This document shows, one piece after another, positions 8,111-16,964 of a stretch of 64,000 bases of DNA. The notes beneath the pieces were generated by a model. The model saw only the letters and a list, made by a program, of their open reading frames with translations, did not search any database and was not told the DNA's origin. A program made the position numbers and the translations under genes. The stretch comes from Ensifer sp. WSM1721 (GTDB lineage Bacteria > Pseudomonadota > Alphaproteobacteria > Rhizobiales > Rhizobiaceae): NCBI RefSeq assembly GCF_000513895.2, contig NZ_CP165782.1, forward strand, positions 2,867,501 to 2,931,500, in the 5' to 3' direction. The first letter of the stretch is position 1. Each line of letters opens with the position of its first letter.

Positions 8111-9716
8111 GTGGCTGCAACATCTCCTGGTCCTGCCGATCCTCGTGCCGCTCGCCGTGGCGGCGGTGCTGATCCCGATCGACGAGCGCAAGCGCACGCT
8201 CAAAGGCGCCATCGGTTTCGTCTCAACGCTCGTCGTCTTCGTCGTCACGATGATCCTCGTGCGCCTTGCAGCGGCGGGCGGCCCGCCCGGAACGGGTGTC
8301 TACCAGCTCGGCAACTGGCCTGCGCCCTTCGGCATCGTCCTCGTTCTCGACCGGCTTTCGGCGCTGATGCTGTGCCTTGCGAGCGGCCTCGCGCTCGCCG
8401 CCCAGGTCTATTCCATGGCGCGCTGGCACACGGCGGGCCACCACTTCCACTCGCTGTGCCAGCTTCTCGTCGCCGGGCTCAACGGTGCCTTCCTGACGGG
8501 CGACCTGTTCAACCTCTTCGTCTTCTTCGAGATGATGCTGGCGGCGTCCTACGGCCTGCTGCTGCATGGCTCCGGTCCCATGCGCGTCAAAGCGGGGCTG
8601 CATTATATCGCCATCAACCTCGCCGCCTCGGCGCTGTTCCTGATCGGCGTAAGCCTGATCTACGGGGTGACCGGCACGCTCAACATGGCGGATCTCGCAA
8701 CGAAACTCGCAACGCTTGCCCCAGAAAACAGAAATTTCGTGGAAGCGGGCGCCGCCATTCTCGGCGTCGCCTTCCTTGTCAAGGCCGGCATGTGGCCCTT
8801 GAGCTTCTGGCTGCCGACGGCCTATGCGGCGGCGACGCCGCCGGTCGCTGCCGTCTTCGCGGTCCTGACCAAGGTCGGGATCTACATCATCATCCGCCTG
8901 CATCTGCTCGTCTTCGGCGCCGCGGCGGGAGCCTCGACCGGCTTCGGTCAGGACTGGCTCGTCGCTGGCGGCATGCTGACGATCGCCTACGGCGCGATCG
9001 GCGTGCTTGCTTCGCAGGCGATGGGTCGCCTCGCGGGCTATTCGGTCCTTGTCTCTTCCGGAACGTTGCTTGCCGCGCTAGGCCTCGGGCATCAGGGGAT
9101 GCTGGCAGGCGCGCTCTTCTATCTCGTCAGTTCGACACTGACGATCGCCGCCTTTTTCCTGCTCATCGAGCTCGTCGAACGCGGCCGAGATGCCGGCGCC
9201 GACGTGCTGGCGGTGACGATGGAAGCCTATGGCGACTTCGACGAGGATGAAGAAGAGGAAGAGGTCGGCGTCGCGATACCCGGGACGATGGCTGTGCTCG
9301 GCCTCTGCTTCTGCCTATGCGCGGTGCTCTTGTCCGGCCTGCCGCCGCTTTCGGGCTTCATCGCCAAGTTCGCGCTGCTGCATGGCCTCTTCGACGGCCC
9401 GAGCGCGGATCTTGCAGCCGCGACATCGGCGGCCGACTGGACCTATGTATTGCTCATCATCCTGTCGGGCCTGGCCGCGATGATCGCCATGAACCGCATC
9501 GGCATCCGCACCTTCTGGGCCTCCATCGAGGGCACGATACCGCGTGTCGTCGTCATCGAGATCGCGCCCGTTCTCGTTCTGCTCGGCGCCTGCATCTTCC
9601 TGAGCCTGCAGGCGGGGCCCGCCATGCGCTACATGCAGGCGACCGCCGACGATCTGCTCTCGCCCCTCGTTCACAGCGAGCGGGTGCTTTCGGCGCCAAG
9701 GACGGGAGGCAATTAG
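8103..9716 (+). CDS. phaD: Pha/Mrp antiporter subunit D
   Basis: A 537-residue polytopic subunit related to NuoM/NuoN that, with PhaA, forms the ion-translocating core. It starts at a GTG inside the end of phaC. The conserved membrane glutamate (FFEMML, near residue 143) and the lysines of LVKAGMWPLSFWLP and VLTKVGIY are present. An unusual run of acidic residues (DFDEDEEEEEVG, near 379-390) sits in a loop between late membrane helices. I know of no functional role for it. A 3-base gap separates it from phaE. Confidence 0.95.
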   Translation: MIEWLQHLLVLPILVPLAVAAVLIPIDERKRTLKGAIGFVSTLVVFVVTMILVRLAAAGGPPGTGVYQLGNWPAPFGIVLVLDRLSALMLCLASGLALAAQVYSMARWHTAGHHFHSLCQLLVAGLNGAFLTGDLFNLFVFFEMMLAASYGLLLHGSGPMRVKAGLHYIAINLAASALFLIGVSLIYGVTGTLNMADLATKLATLAPENRNFVEAGAAILGVAFLVKAGMWPLSFWLPTAYAAATPPVAAVFAVLTKVGIYIIIRLHLLVFGAAAGASTGFGQDWLVAGGMLTIAYGAIGVLASQAMGRLAGYSVLVSSGTLLAALGLGHQGMLAGALFYLVSSTLTIAAFFLLIELVERGRDAGADVLAVTMEAYGDFDEDEEEEEVGVAIPGTMAVLGLCFCLCAVLLSGLPPLSGFIAKFALLHGLFDGPSADLAAATSAADWTYVLLIILSGLAAMIAMNRIGIRTFWASIEGTIPRVVVIEIAPVLVLLGACIFLSLQAGPAMRYMQATADDLLSPLVHSERVLSAPRTGGN

Positions 9717-9719
9717 CCG

Positions 9720-10205
9720 ATGCGCACCTGGCTTCCCTACCCGCTGCTTTCGATCGGCCTGTTCCTCATGTGGCTGCTGCTCAACCAGTCGGTGGCACCG
9801 GGCTCGATCCTGCTGGGCCTGGTTCTGAGCGCGGTGCTCGCCTGGGTGACGCTCAAGCTGCAGCCCGCGCGGTCCAATCTGCACCGTCTGGGACGCGCCT
9901 TCGGGCTTGCCGTTCACGTCGTGGGGGACATCATACGGTCGAATATTGCCGTCACCGGCATTATCCTGCGCTCGCGCAGGCGTTCGGCCAATGCCGGCTT
10001 CTTGACCGTCGATCTCGATCTCGAGGACGAAAACGCGTTGGCGCTGCTCGCCTGCATCGTGACAGCCACGCCCGGAACAGCCTGGCTCGAATATGACCGC
10101 CGCCTGAAAACGGTACTCATCCACGTGCTCGACATCGAGAACGAGGCCCTGTGGCGGCGAACCGTCAAGGGTTATGAGGCCGAACTGAAGGAGATATTCC
10201 AATGA
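9720..10205 (+). CDS. phaE: Pha/Mrp antiporter subunit E
   Basis: A 161-residue subunit with two N-terminal membrane helices (MRTWLPYPLLSIGLFLMWLL and the following segment) and a cytosolic C-terminal domain. The motif PGTAWLEYDRRLKTVLIHVL is characteristic of MrpE. It is needed for complex assembly in characterised Mrp systems. Its stop overlaps the phaF start by 4 bases. Confidence 0.93.
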   Translation: MRTWLPYPLLSIGLFLMWLLLNQSVAPGSILLGLVLSAVLAWVTLKLQPARSNLHRLGRAFGLAVHVVGDIIRSNIAVTGIILRSRRRSANAGFLTVDLDLEDENALALLACIVTATPGTAWLEYDRRLKTVLIHVLDIENEALWRRTVKGYEAELKEIFQ

Positions 10206-10483
10206 TCGAGCTTGCGATCATCTGGTCCGTGCTTCTCGCGCAGAGCATGCTGGCGCTCGCCATGGCCTTCGCGCTCTACCGCATCGCCAGGGGACCGCGG
10301 GCGCAGGACCGCATCCTCGGCCTCGATACGCTTTACGTCAACGCGATGCTCTTGCTCTTGAGCTTCGGCATCCGGACCGCGAACACCGTCTACTTCGAAA
10401 CGGCTCTGATCATTGCCGTGATTGGCTTCGCCTCTTCGATCGCGCTCGCCAAGTTCCTCATGCGCGGCGAGGTGATCGAATGA
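10202..10483 (+). CDS. phaF: Pha/Mrp antiporter subunit F
   Basis: A 93-residue protein with three membrane helices. The conserved segment RGPRAQDRILGLDTLYVNAMLL is split here by the helix boundary and is typical of MrpF. Its ATG overlaps the phaE stop (ATGA) and its own stop overlaps phaG in the same way. Translation along the operon is therefore likely coupled. Confidence 0.93.
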   Translation: MIELAIIWSVLLAQSMLALAMAFALYRIARGPRAQDRILGLDTLYVNAMLLLLSFGIRTANTVYFETALIIAVIGFASSIALAKFLMRGEVIE

Positions 10484-10845
10484 GCCACCTGACCGACCTG
10501 CCGCCCTGGGCGGCGATTGCGGTGTGCGCGCTGTTGCTTTTAGGCGCGACGACCACTCTGGTCGGGTCGCTCGGCCTTCTGCGTCTTTCCGATTTCTATG
10601 AGCGCCTGCACGCCCCGACAATCGCGACCAGCGGCGGCACGATCCTCATCTGCCTGGCGTCGATCCTCTGCTTCGCCGTGTTGCAGGGCCGCTGGGTCTT
10701 CCATGAGCTGCTGATCATCTTCTTCGTTACGGTGACGACGCCCGTAACGCTGATGCTGCTCGGCCAGGCAGCCCTTTACCGCGACCGGTTCGAGGAACGG
10801 CAGGACGTTCCCCGAAAGCCGAGACCCGCACTCGATGAGGAATAG
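10480..10845 (+). CDS. phaG: Pha/Mrp antiporter subunit G
   Basis: A 121-residue subunit with three membrane helices. The signature GSLGLLRLSDFYERLHAPT and the segment FVTVTTPVTLMLLGQAA identify MrpG. It is the last gene of the operon. Its stop directly abuts the stop of the convergent flavoprotein gene, and no hairpin terminator is visible between them. Confidence 0.94.
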   Translation: MSHLTDLPPWAAIAVCALLLLGATTTLVGSLGLLRLSDFYERLHAPTIATSGGTILICLASILCFAVLQGRWVFHELLIIFFVTVTTPVTLMLLGQAALYRDRFEERQDVPRKPRPALDEE

Positions 10846-11658
10846 CTACTCACCTGCCTGACGAAACGTCTCGCGCGCATCGTTGAGGTGAAGCGCGAAG
10901 CCGGTTGCGCCTGCTTCGCTGAGGCCGGGACGGAGCTGCATGCTCGGGATCAGATAGTCGCCGCCATTCTGTTGCCGATAGGGAATGGGCGGGGTCGAGC
11001 CGAGCCTCCGCATCCTCTCGCGCAGGCGCTCGGCCAGCGGCTCGAAAGCCGCTTCGTCGAAACGATCGACGCGATAGGCGACGAATGGAGGAAGCACGTC
11101 GTAGCCCGGATAGTAGAGGATGCCGTGGTTGATAGGGAACAGGAGGTCATCGATCGGGCCGTTCACGCCGCGGGCGGAATAGTGCTCCTCCCAGCCGCCG
11201 GCGGTCACGATGAGCATCGCGCGCTTGCCCGCCAATTTCCCTTCGCCGTAGCGGTCACCCCAGCGCTTGTCGCTATGCTCGCCGACGCCGTAAGCAAAGC
11301 CGTAGGCGAAGACGCGGTCGATCCAGCCCTTGAGAATAGCCGGCATCGAAAACCACCAGAGTGGAAACTGGAGGATCAAAACATCTGCCCATAGGAGCTT
11401 CTCGATCTCCGCCTTGACGTCATCCGTCAAGGCTTGCGTTTCGAAGGCCTTCTTGGAGGCTGCGACAGGCACGAGCCGCGCGTCGGGCGCCAGCAGGGGG
11501 AAGTCGGCGCGGTCGACCTCGGCTTTCCAGCCTTGGGCATAGAGGTCCGAGACCCGCACTTCATGGCCTTGCGCTTCGAGTTCGTTGAGTGCGACGTCGC
11601 GAAGCGCTCCGTTGAGCGAGCGCGGTTCCGGATGAGCAAAGACGAGCAGAATTTTCAT
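10846..11658 (-). CDS. NAD(P)H:quinone oxidoreductase-like flavodoxin-fold protein
   Basis: A 270-residue protein of the NQO1/YwrO/MdaB family. It begins MKILLVFAHPEPRSLNGAL, the typical FMN/FAD phosphate-binding start. The family segment QFPLWWFSMPAILKGWIDRV is near residue 100, and TAGGWEEHYS follows as the second flavin loop. Such proteins carry out two-electron reduction of quinones with NAD(P)H. At 270 residues it is longer than YwrO-type members (about 175-200) and closer to NQO1. It is divergent from a LysR regulator with 93 bp between them, so that regulator is its probable controller. Confidence 0.85.
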   Translation of the reverse strand: MKILLVFAHPEPRSLNGALRDVALNELEAQGHEVRVSDLYAQGWKAEVDRADFPLLAPDARLVPVAASKKAFETQALTDDVKAEIEKLLWADVLILQFPLWWFSMPAILKGWIDRVFAYGFAYGVGEHSDKRWGDRYGEGKLAGKRAMLIVTAGGWEEHYSARGVNGPIDDLLFPINHGILYYPGYDVLPPFVAYRVDRFDEAAFEPLAERLRERMRRLGSTPPIPYRQQNGGDYLIPSMQLRPGLSEAGATGFALHLNDARETFRQAGE

Positions 11659-11751
11659 AGATCATTCTCCAGGTGAGATTTTCGTCCCTCTAGGTAGCCA
11701 GCGTCCGCCCGATCCGCTACGTGTAAGGAATGCATAAGATCATGCCGAATA

Positions 11752-12678
11752 ATGGATAAATCCGACGTCACTCTCGAGCGCATGCGCACTTTCGTCCGCG
11801 TCGCAGAGCGTGGAAGCCTGTCGGCGGTCGCGCGCGAACTCGGGGTCGGCCAGTCGACCGTCACGAGGCATTTGCGCGAACTCGAGGAAGCCGTCGGTGT
11901 GCCTCTGCTCTCCAGGACCACCAGACGCGTGACGATGACCGACGAGGGCAGCCGCTACTATGCCCGAAGCGTCGAAATCCTCCGCCTCGTGGAGCAGGCC
12001 GGCGACGAGGTAAGAGGTACGAGAGGCGCGCCGGCCGGCACGGTCCGCGTCTCGTGCACGGCGGCTTTCGGGGTTCTCCATGTCAGCCGGCTGATCTTCG
12101 CGTTTCAGGACCGCTATCCGGACATCGGCGTCGATTTGAGCCTTACCGACGAGCGGGTCGACCTCGTGCGCGAGGGCGTCGACATCGCGCTCCGCCTGGG
12201 TCCGCTCACCGACAGCTCGATGCGGCTGAAGGCGCTCGGCCAGAGCCGTCGCCTGCTGGTGGCAGCGCCGGACTATCTGGCCGAGCGAGGAAGGCCGGCC
12301 GTTCCGCGGGATCTGACCGGCCATGAGGGCATCCGGATGTCGAACGTCGCAGGTAGCGACACGCTTGTCCTGCAGGGGCCGGATGGCAATCATCACGAGG
12401 TGCCCTTCGGCGGACGGTTGCGGGTCGACCATGGGCTTGCCGCGCGCGAGGCGCTCATCGCCGGGCGCGGCATCGCACCCGCGCATCAATGGCTTGTCGG
12501 AGATCTCCTGACAGCGGGCAGGCTCGAGGCGATACTGTCGGGTTACGTTCTGCCGTCCGTGCCGATCAACATGCTAATCGTTCCGGAGCGCGCGGGCATC
12601 GCCCGGGTCCGCCTTCTGATCGACTTCCTCGCCGAAGAGATCCGTGGCATCCCGGGGATCGAACAGTCGCAGCGTTAG
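11752..12678 (+). CDS. LysR family transcriptional regulator
   Basis: A 308-residue LysR-type regulator. The N-terminal winged helix (about 5-62) contains ERGSLSAVARELGVGQSTVTRHLRELE-type spacing and the segment TRRVTMTDEG that closes the domain. The effector-binding half begins with GTVRVSCTAAFG. It is transcribed away from the quinone reductase-like gene, a usual layout for LysR target pairs. It ends 17 bp from the convergent cobM stop, so it is unlikely to be functionally linked to the cobalamin genes. Confidence 0.9.
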   Translation: MDKSDVTLERMRTFVRVAERGSLSAVARELGVGQSTVTRHLRELEEAVGVPLLSRTTRRVTMTDEGSRYYARSVEILRLVEQAGDEVRGTRGAPAGTVRVSCTAAFGVLHVSRLIFAFQDRYPDIGVDLSLTDERVDLVREGVDIALRLGPLTDSSMRLKALGQSRRLLVAAPDYLAERGRPAVPRDLTGHEGIRMSNVAGSDTLVLQGPDGNHHEVPFGGRLRVDHGLAAREALIAGRGIAPAHQWLVGDLLTAGRLEAILSGYVLPSVPINMLIVPERAGIARVRLLIDFLAEEIRGIPGIEQSQR

Positions 12679-12695
12679 CCGACCGGCTGTTCCGC

Positions 12696-13454
12696 CTATT
12701 CGCGCCCGCGGAAGCGGCGCTGATAGGCGGGGTCGTAGAGCGAGCTTTCGCGGAAGTCCGAGGCTTCGAGACCCGGGCCGACGAAGATCAGCGCCGTGCG
12801 CTCGATCGGCTCGGCGGCGACCCTCGCGGCGATGTCGCCGAGCGTGCCGCGCAGGACGCGTTCATCCGGCCAGGAGGCCTTGACGACGATCGCCACCGGG
12901 CAGTCGGCGCCGTAAAGCGGCGTAAGCTCCTCGATGACAACCTCGAGCGCGTGGATGGCGAGATGGATGGCAAGCGTCGAGCCCGTGGCGCCGAAGGCGG
13001 CGAGTGTCTCGCTGTTCGGCATCGGCGAGGCACGGCCGGAAACGCGGGTCAGCACGAGGCTCTGCGCCACCGCCGGAATTGTCAGTTCGCGACCGAGCGC
13101 CGCCGCGGCGGCAGCGAAGGCGGGAACCCCCGGCGTCATCGTATAGGGAATGCCATGTTTCTCGAGCCGTCTGATCTGCTCCGCCATGGCGCTCCAGACG
13201 GAAAGGTCGCCCGAATGCAGCCGAGCCACATCCTCGCCGGCTTGCGCCGCGCGCACATATTCCGCCTCGATCTCGTCGAGCGACATCGGCGCCGTGTCGA
13301 CTATGCGGGCGCCCGGCGGGCAATATTGCAGGAGTTCCGGCGAGACGATCGAGCCGGCATAGAGGCAGACGGGGCAGCGGCCGATCAGGTCCCGTCCCCT
13401 GACCGTGATGAGATCCGCCGCGCCCGGGCCTGCGCCGATAAAGTGAACCGTCAT
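12696..13454 (-). CDS. cobM: Precorrin-4 C11-methyltransferase
   Basis: A 252-residue SAM-dependent tetrapyrrole methyltransferase that methylates C11 of precorrin-4 in the aerobic corrin pathway. It has the family start [20 protein letters not shown] and the segment [14 protein letters not shown] that separates CobM from the other methylases of the cluster. A further conserved loop is [16 protein letters not shown]. It follows cobL on the same strand with 22 bp between them and is the last gene of that transcript. Confidence 0.95.
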   Translation of the reverse strand: MTVHFIGAGPGAADLITVRGRDLIGRCPVCLYAGSIVSPELLQYCPPGARIVDTAPMSLDEIEAEYVRAAQAGEDVARLHSGDLSVWSAMAEQIRRLEKHGIPYTMTPGVPAFAAAAAALGRELTIPAVAQSLVLTRVSGRASPMPNSETLAAFGATGSTLAIHLAIHALEVVIEELTPLYGADCPVAIVVKASWPDERVLRGTLGDIAARVAAEPIERTALIFVGPGLEASDFRESSLYDPAYQRRFRGRE

Positions 13455-13476
13455 AGTCTATCCTCTCGAGAATCTT

Positions 13477-14718
13477 TCAGGCCTTGATCCACGACCATTG
13501 CGTGACCGGCATGGCCGGGCGCCAGCCCGTCATCGAGCCGACGGGCGCGGCCCGCGCGACATCGATGCGGATCAGTGATCCGCCAAGCCGCGCATGGTGA
13601 GCGATGAGCACCGCTTCCATTTCCGTTGTCACGGCATTGGCGACCAGCCGTCCGCCCGGGGGAAGTGCCGCGATCGCCGCGTCCATAACGCCCGGCTCGC
13701 TGCCGCCGCCGCCGACGAAGATTGCGTCCGGGCGGGCCAAGCCTCGCAGTGCGTCCGGCGCCTCGCCCTCGACGACCACCAAGCCGGGCACGCCGAAGCG
13801 GGTCGCATTGCGGCCGATACGCTGGGCTCGCTCGGATGACGCCTCGACCGCGATCGCCCGCATCGCCGGATCGGCAAGCATCCATTCGATGGCAATCGAG
13901 CCCGAGCCGGCGCCGACGTCCCAGAGAAGCTCTCCCCTGCGCGGCGCCAAGGCCGAGAGCGTCAAAGCCCGCACCTCGCGTTTGGTGATCTGGCCGTCAT
14001 GTTCGAAGAGCCGATCGTCGAGACCGCTCGCAAGCGGCAGGACGCGCGCGTCCGCATCGGCGACGACCTCGACGGCGCAGACGTTCAAGGCGTCGACCTG
14101 TTCCAGCGCGAAGCTTACGGCGATGTGACGGGAGACGCGCTCGCGCTCCCCTCCAATTGCCTCGAGGACTGTAAGCCACGACTGACCGAAACCGCTGCCG
14201 CTGAGCAGTTCGGCAAGCGCCTTCGGCCCGTTCTCGTCCGAGGTCAGTGCCAGCACGCGTGCGCCCGGCTGTAGATGCGGCCGAATGAGATCGAGCGGGC
14301 GCCCGTGCAGCGAAACCGTCGCGACCTCCTGCAGCGCCCAGCCCAGCCGCGAGGCGGCGAGACTAAAGGCGGACGGCGCGGGAATGGTGCGCATTTCGCT
14401 CGTATCGACGCGGCGGGCCAGCGTGGCGCCGACGCCGAAAAGGAAAGGGTCGCCGGAGGCGAGTACGACAACGGGGCTGCCGCGCCGCACAAGGATCGCC
14501 TCGACCGATTTTTCGAAGGGGCTCTGCCATATGTGGCACTGGCCCTTGATCAACGGCGCGGCAAGTTCGATGTGGCGCGCGCCGCCGAAGACAAGCGGTG
14601 CAGCTTCGATGAGCCGCTTGGCCTCGTCGCCGAGACCGGCTACACCATCCTCTCCGATACCGATGATGGTGAGCCAAGGGGCAATGATGGCCGAGCCACT
14701 GTTCGACATGTCAGCCAT
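13477..14718 (-). CDS. cobL: Precorrin-6Y C5,15-methyltransferase (decarboxylating)
   Basis: A 413-residue two-domain enzyme that methylates C5 and C15 of precorrin-6B and decarboxylates the C12 side chain. The N-terminal half is the CbiE-like tetrapyrrole methylase (WLTIIGIGEDGVAGLG). The C-terminal half is the CbiT-like SAM domain with ELLWDVGAGSGSIAIEW. Three ATG starts are possible, at 14733, 14718 and 14709 on this strand. I chose 14718 because a GAGG lies 7 bases upstream; 14733 also has a GAGG at a similar distance. All three lie inside the start of the divergent cobK gene, so the two 5' ends overlap. Confidence 0.93.
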   Translation of the reverse strand: MADMSNSGSAIIAPWLTIIGIGEDGVAGLGDEAKRLIEAAPLVFGGARHIELAAPLIKGQCHIWQSPFEKSVEAILVRRGSPVVVLASGDPFLFGVGATLARRVDTSEMRTIPAPSAFSLAASRLGWALQEVATVSLHGRPLDLIRPHLQPGARVLALTSDENGPKALAELLSGSGFGQSWLTVLEAIGGERERVSRHIAVSFALEQVDALNVCAVEVVADADARVLPLASGLDDRLFEHDGQITKREVRALTLSALAPRRGELLWDVGAGSGSIAIEWMLADPAMRAIAVEASSERAQRIGRNATRFGVPGLVVVEGEAPDALRGLARPDAIFVGGGGSEPGVMDAAIAALPPGGRLVANAVTTEMEAVLIAHHARLGGSLIRIDVARAAPVGSMTGWRPAMPVTQWSWIKA

Positions 14719-15487
14719 GGACAGACCTCGCATCCTGATCCTCGGCGGAACGACGGAGGCGCGTGAGCTGGCTGAGCGCCTCGCAGCCGATCTGCGCTAC
14801 GATGCGGCGATCTCGCTTGCCGGCCGCACGGCCGACCCGCGCCCGCAGCCCTTGCCGACGCGCATCGGCGGCTTCGGCGGAGCGGAGGGGCTCGCTGCCT
14901 TCCTGAAGGCCGAGAACATCGCCCTCCTCATAGATGCGACGCATCCCTTCGCGGCACGCATATCGCACAACGCCGCCGCGGCGGCGGATACGACCGGAAC
15001 GCCGCTCTTTGCGCTCCGCCGCCCCGTATGGGAGGCCGAAGCCGGCGATCGCTGGACGCGCGTCGAGAGCGTGGCCAAGGCGGTCTCCGCCCTCGGCGAA
15101 GCGCCGCGCCGCGTGTTTCTCGCGATTGGCCGCCAGGAGGCATTCCACTTCGAAAGGGCGCCGCAGCACAGCTATATTGTGCGCAGTGTCGACCCGGTTA
15201 CGCCCCCGCTCGCCCTTCCGGACGTCACCGCCATACTCGCTTGCGGTCCCTTCGCGGAGGCCGACGAGATCGAATTGCTCAGTGAGCATGGTGTCGACGT
15301 GGTCGTCGCCAAGAACAGCGGTGGCACCGCTACTTACGGCAAGATCGCCGCGGCGCGAAAGCTCGGGCTCGACGTGGTGATGGTCGAGCGCCACAAGCCC
15401 GCCGACGTGGCGACGGTCGGCGACTGCGACGAGGCGCTCGAACGCATCCATCAATGGCTTTCCCCGGTGAAGGACCGCGGCGTGTAA
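14687..15487 (+). CDS. cobK: Precorrin-6A reductase
   Basis: A 266-residue enzyme that reduces precorrin-6A to precorrin-6B with NADPH. It has the nucleotide-binding start RILILGGTTEARELAERLA and the family segments DATHPFAARISHNAA and VVAKNSGG. The start MAEPLFDMSAMDRP is chosen because AAGGGG (14676-14681) lies 5 bases upstream and because I recall Pseudomonas denitrificans CobK beginning in a similar way. Later ATGs at 14708 and 14717 would remove overlap with cobL. It is the only cobalamin gene here on the plus strand, and its 3' end overlaps the convergent cobJ by 37 bp. Confidence 0.93.
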   Translation: MAEPLFDMSAMDRPRILILGGTTEARELAERLAADLRYDAAISLAGRTADPRPQPLPTRIGGFGGAEGLAAFLKAENIALLIDATHPFAARISHNAAAAADTTGTPLFALRRPVWEAEAGDRWTRVESVAKAVSALGEAPRRVFLAIGRQEAFHFERAPQHSYIVRSVDPVTPPLALPDVTAILACGPFAEADEIELLSEHGVDVVVAKNSGGTATYGKIAAARKLGLDVVMVERHKPADVATVGDCDEALERIHQWLSPVKDRGV

Positions 15488-16215
15488 ACGAGATCCGGCT
15501 TTCCATCGCGAGCGATGATCCGCGTCTCGGGCGAGCCGATGATCACGCAGGTCGCCATATCGGCACGGGAGGGATCGGCTTCACCGAGCGGCATGACCGC
15601 GATGCGCTCATCGGGCCGCCCGGCCGCTCGGCCGAAGATCACCGGCACGCGCGCCGGCAGCACTTGCCGCAGGACCTCGAAAGCGTCGCCAAGTTGCCAG
15701 GGCCGCGCCTTGCTGATCGGATTATAGAGGGCGATGACAAACCCGGCCTCTGCGGCGAGCCTCAGCCGCTTGATGATGACATCCCAGGGTTTCAGATTGT
15801 CCGAGAGCGACATGGCGCAGAAATCGTGCCCGAGCGGCGCGCCGATACGCGCGGCAACGGCAAGCATGGCGGTGACCCCCGGCGTGATCGTGAGATCCAC
15901 CTGCCGCCACTCCTTAGGCCCGTTGTCGATCGCCTCGCAGACGGCCGCCGCCATCGCGAAGATGCCGGGATCTCCACCGGATACCACGCAGACGTCGACC
16001 CCGGCGCTGGCGCGGACAAGCGCCGCCTCGGCCCGATCCAGCTCTTCGCGGTTGTCGGAGGCGATGCGCCGCTGGTCGGCTCTGAGCTGCAGCCGGTCGA
16101 GATAAGGGCCATAGCCGAAGAACTCGGTCGCAACGGCGATCGCGTCTTTGGCCTCGGGCGTCATCTGTGCCGGATTGCCGGGGCCAGTGCCGACGATGAA
16201 GAGCCTCCCCGTCAT
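15451..16215 (-). CDS. cobJ: Precorrin-3B C17-methyltransferase
   Basis: A 254-residue SAM-dependent methylase that methylates C17 and contracts the ring to give precorrin-4. It begins MTGRLFIVGTGPGNPAQMTP. The motif VVSGGDPGIFAMA is specific to CobJ/CbiH, and TPGVTAMLAVAARIG follows. Its ATG overlaps the cobI stop by 4 bases, so it is the last gene of cobGHIJ. Its end overlaps the end of cobK on the opposite strand. Confidence 0.95.
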   Translation of the reverse strand: MTGRLFIVGTGPGNPAQMTPEAKDAIAVATEFFGYGPYLDRLQLRADQRRIASDNREELDRAEAALVRASAGVDVCVVSGGDPGIFAMAAAVCEAIDNGPKEWRQVDLTITPGVTAMLAVAARIGAPLGHDFCAMSLSDNLKPWDVIIKRLRLAAEAGFVIALYNPISKARPWQLGDAFEVLRQVLPARVPVIFGRAAGRPDERIAVMPLGEADPSRADMATCVIIGSPETRIIARDGKPDLVYTPRSFTGESH

Positions 16216-16964
16216 CGTATGTCCTCCCGCGGCCTGTCCTTCCAGCCGGGCACGAGCACCAGCGAGAAATAGGGCGCCTCGTCGTCCGGCTTCTCGCCGA
16301 GCGGGACCATCGCACTGTTCTTCATTGTGCCGCGCTCCACATAGACGGCGCTCTCCAAGCGGCCGGCCGCGGCAAGCGCCCGGCGGATCTTCGGCAGATT
16401 GCGGCCGACCTTCATAATGACGGCGGCTTCCGTGTCGGCGAGGCGGCGCTGAAGCTCACCCTCGCCCATCGTGCCGGGCAGGACCGAGAGCACGTCGTCG
16501 CCCTGCACCAGCGGCAGCCCCGCGAGCGACCAGCAGCCGGACATGGCGGTGATGCCGGGAATGACCTCGACCGGGAACCGGCCGGCAAGCCGCACATGCA
16601 GGTGCATATAGGAGCCGTAGAAAAGCGGATCGCCCTCGCTCAGCACCGCGACCGTTCGCCCGGCTTCAAGATGCACAGCCACGGCTTCGGCCGAGGCGTT
16701 GTAGAAATCGGTAATCTGACGCTTATAGGCCCCCGCGTCCTTGTCGATTTCGGTCGTCACCGGATAGTAGAGCGGCAACTCTACTAGGTCGGGCTTCAAC
16801 AGGCCCTCGACCACGGCACGGCCATTGCCGTTGCGCCCGGCCTTGGCGAAATAGGCAACGACATCCGCCTCGCCGAGCGTCCTGACCGCCTTCACCGTCA
16901 GAAGCTCCGGGTCGCCGGGACCTGTTCCTACACCGATCAGCCTTCCCACTTCGCCGGCGCTCAC
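16212..16964 (-). CDS. cobI: Precorrin-2 C20-methyltransferase
   Basis: A 250-residue SAM-dependent methylase that converts precorrin-2 to precorrin-3A. It has the start GRLIGVGTGPGDPELLTVKA, the CobI segment LSEGDPLFYGSYMHLH, and PGITAMSGCWSLAGLPL. It overlaps cobH upstream and cobJ downstream by 4 bases each, which implies translational coupling. Confidence 0.96.
   Translation of the reverse strand: MSAGEVGRLIGVGTGPGDPELLTVKAVRTLGEADVVAYFAKAGRNGNGRAVVEGLLKPDLVELPLYYPVTTEIDKDAGAYKRQITDFYNASAEAVAVHLEAGRTVAVLSEGDPLFYGSYMHLHVRLAGRFPVEVIPGITAMSGCWSLAGLPLVQGDDVLSVLPGTMGEGELQRRLADTEAAVIMKVGRNLPKIRRALAAAGRLESAVYVERGTMKNSAMVPLGEKPDDEAPYFSLVLVPGWKDRPREDIR

Noticed and set aside
14285-14686. Upstream extension of the cobK frame
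   Set aside because: It lies fully inside cobL on the other strand and is Ser/Arg-rich shadow; the ribosome site at 14676 supports the later start.
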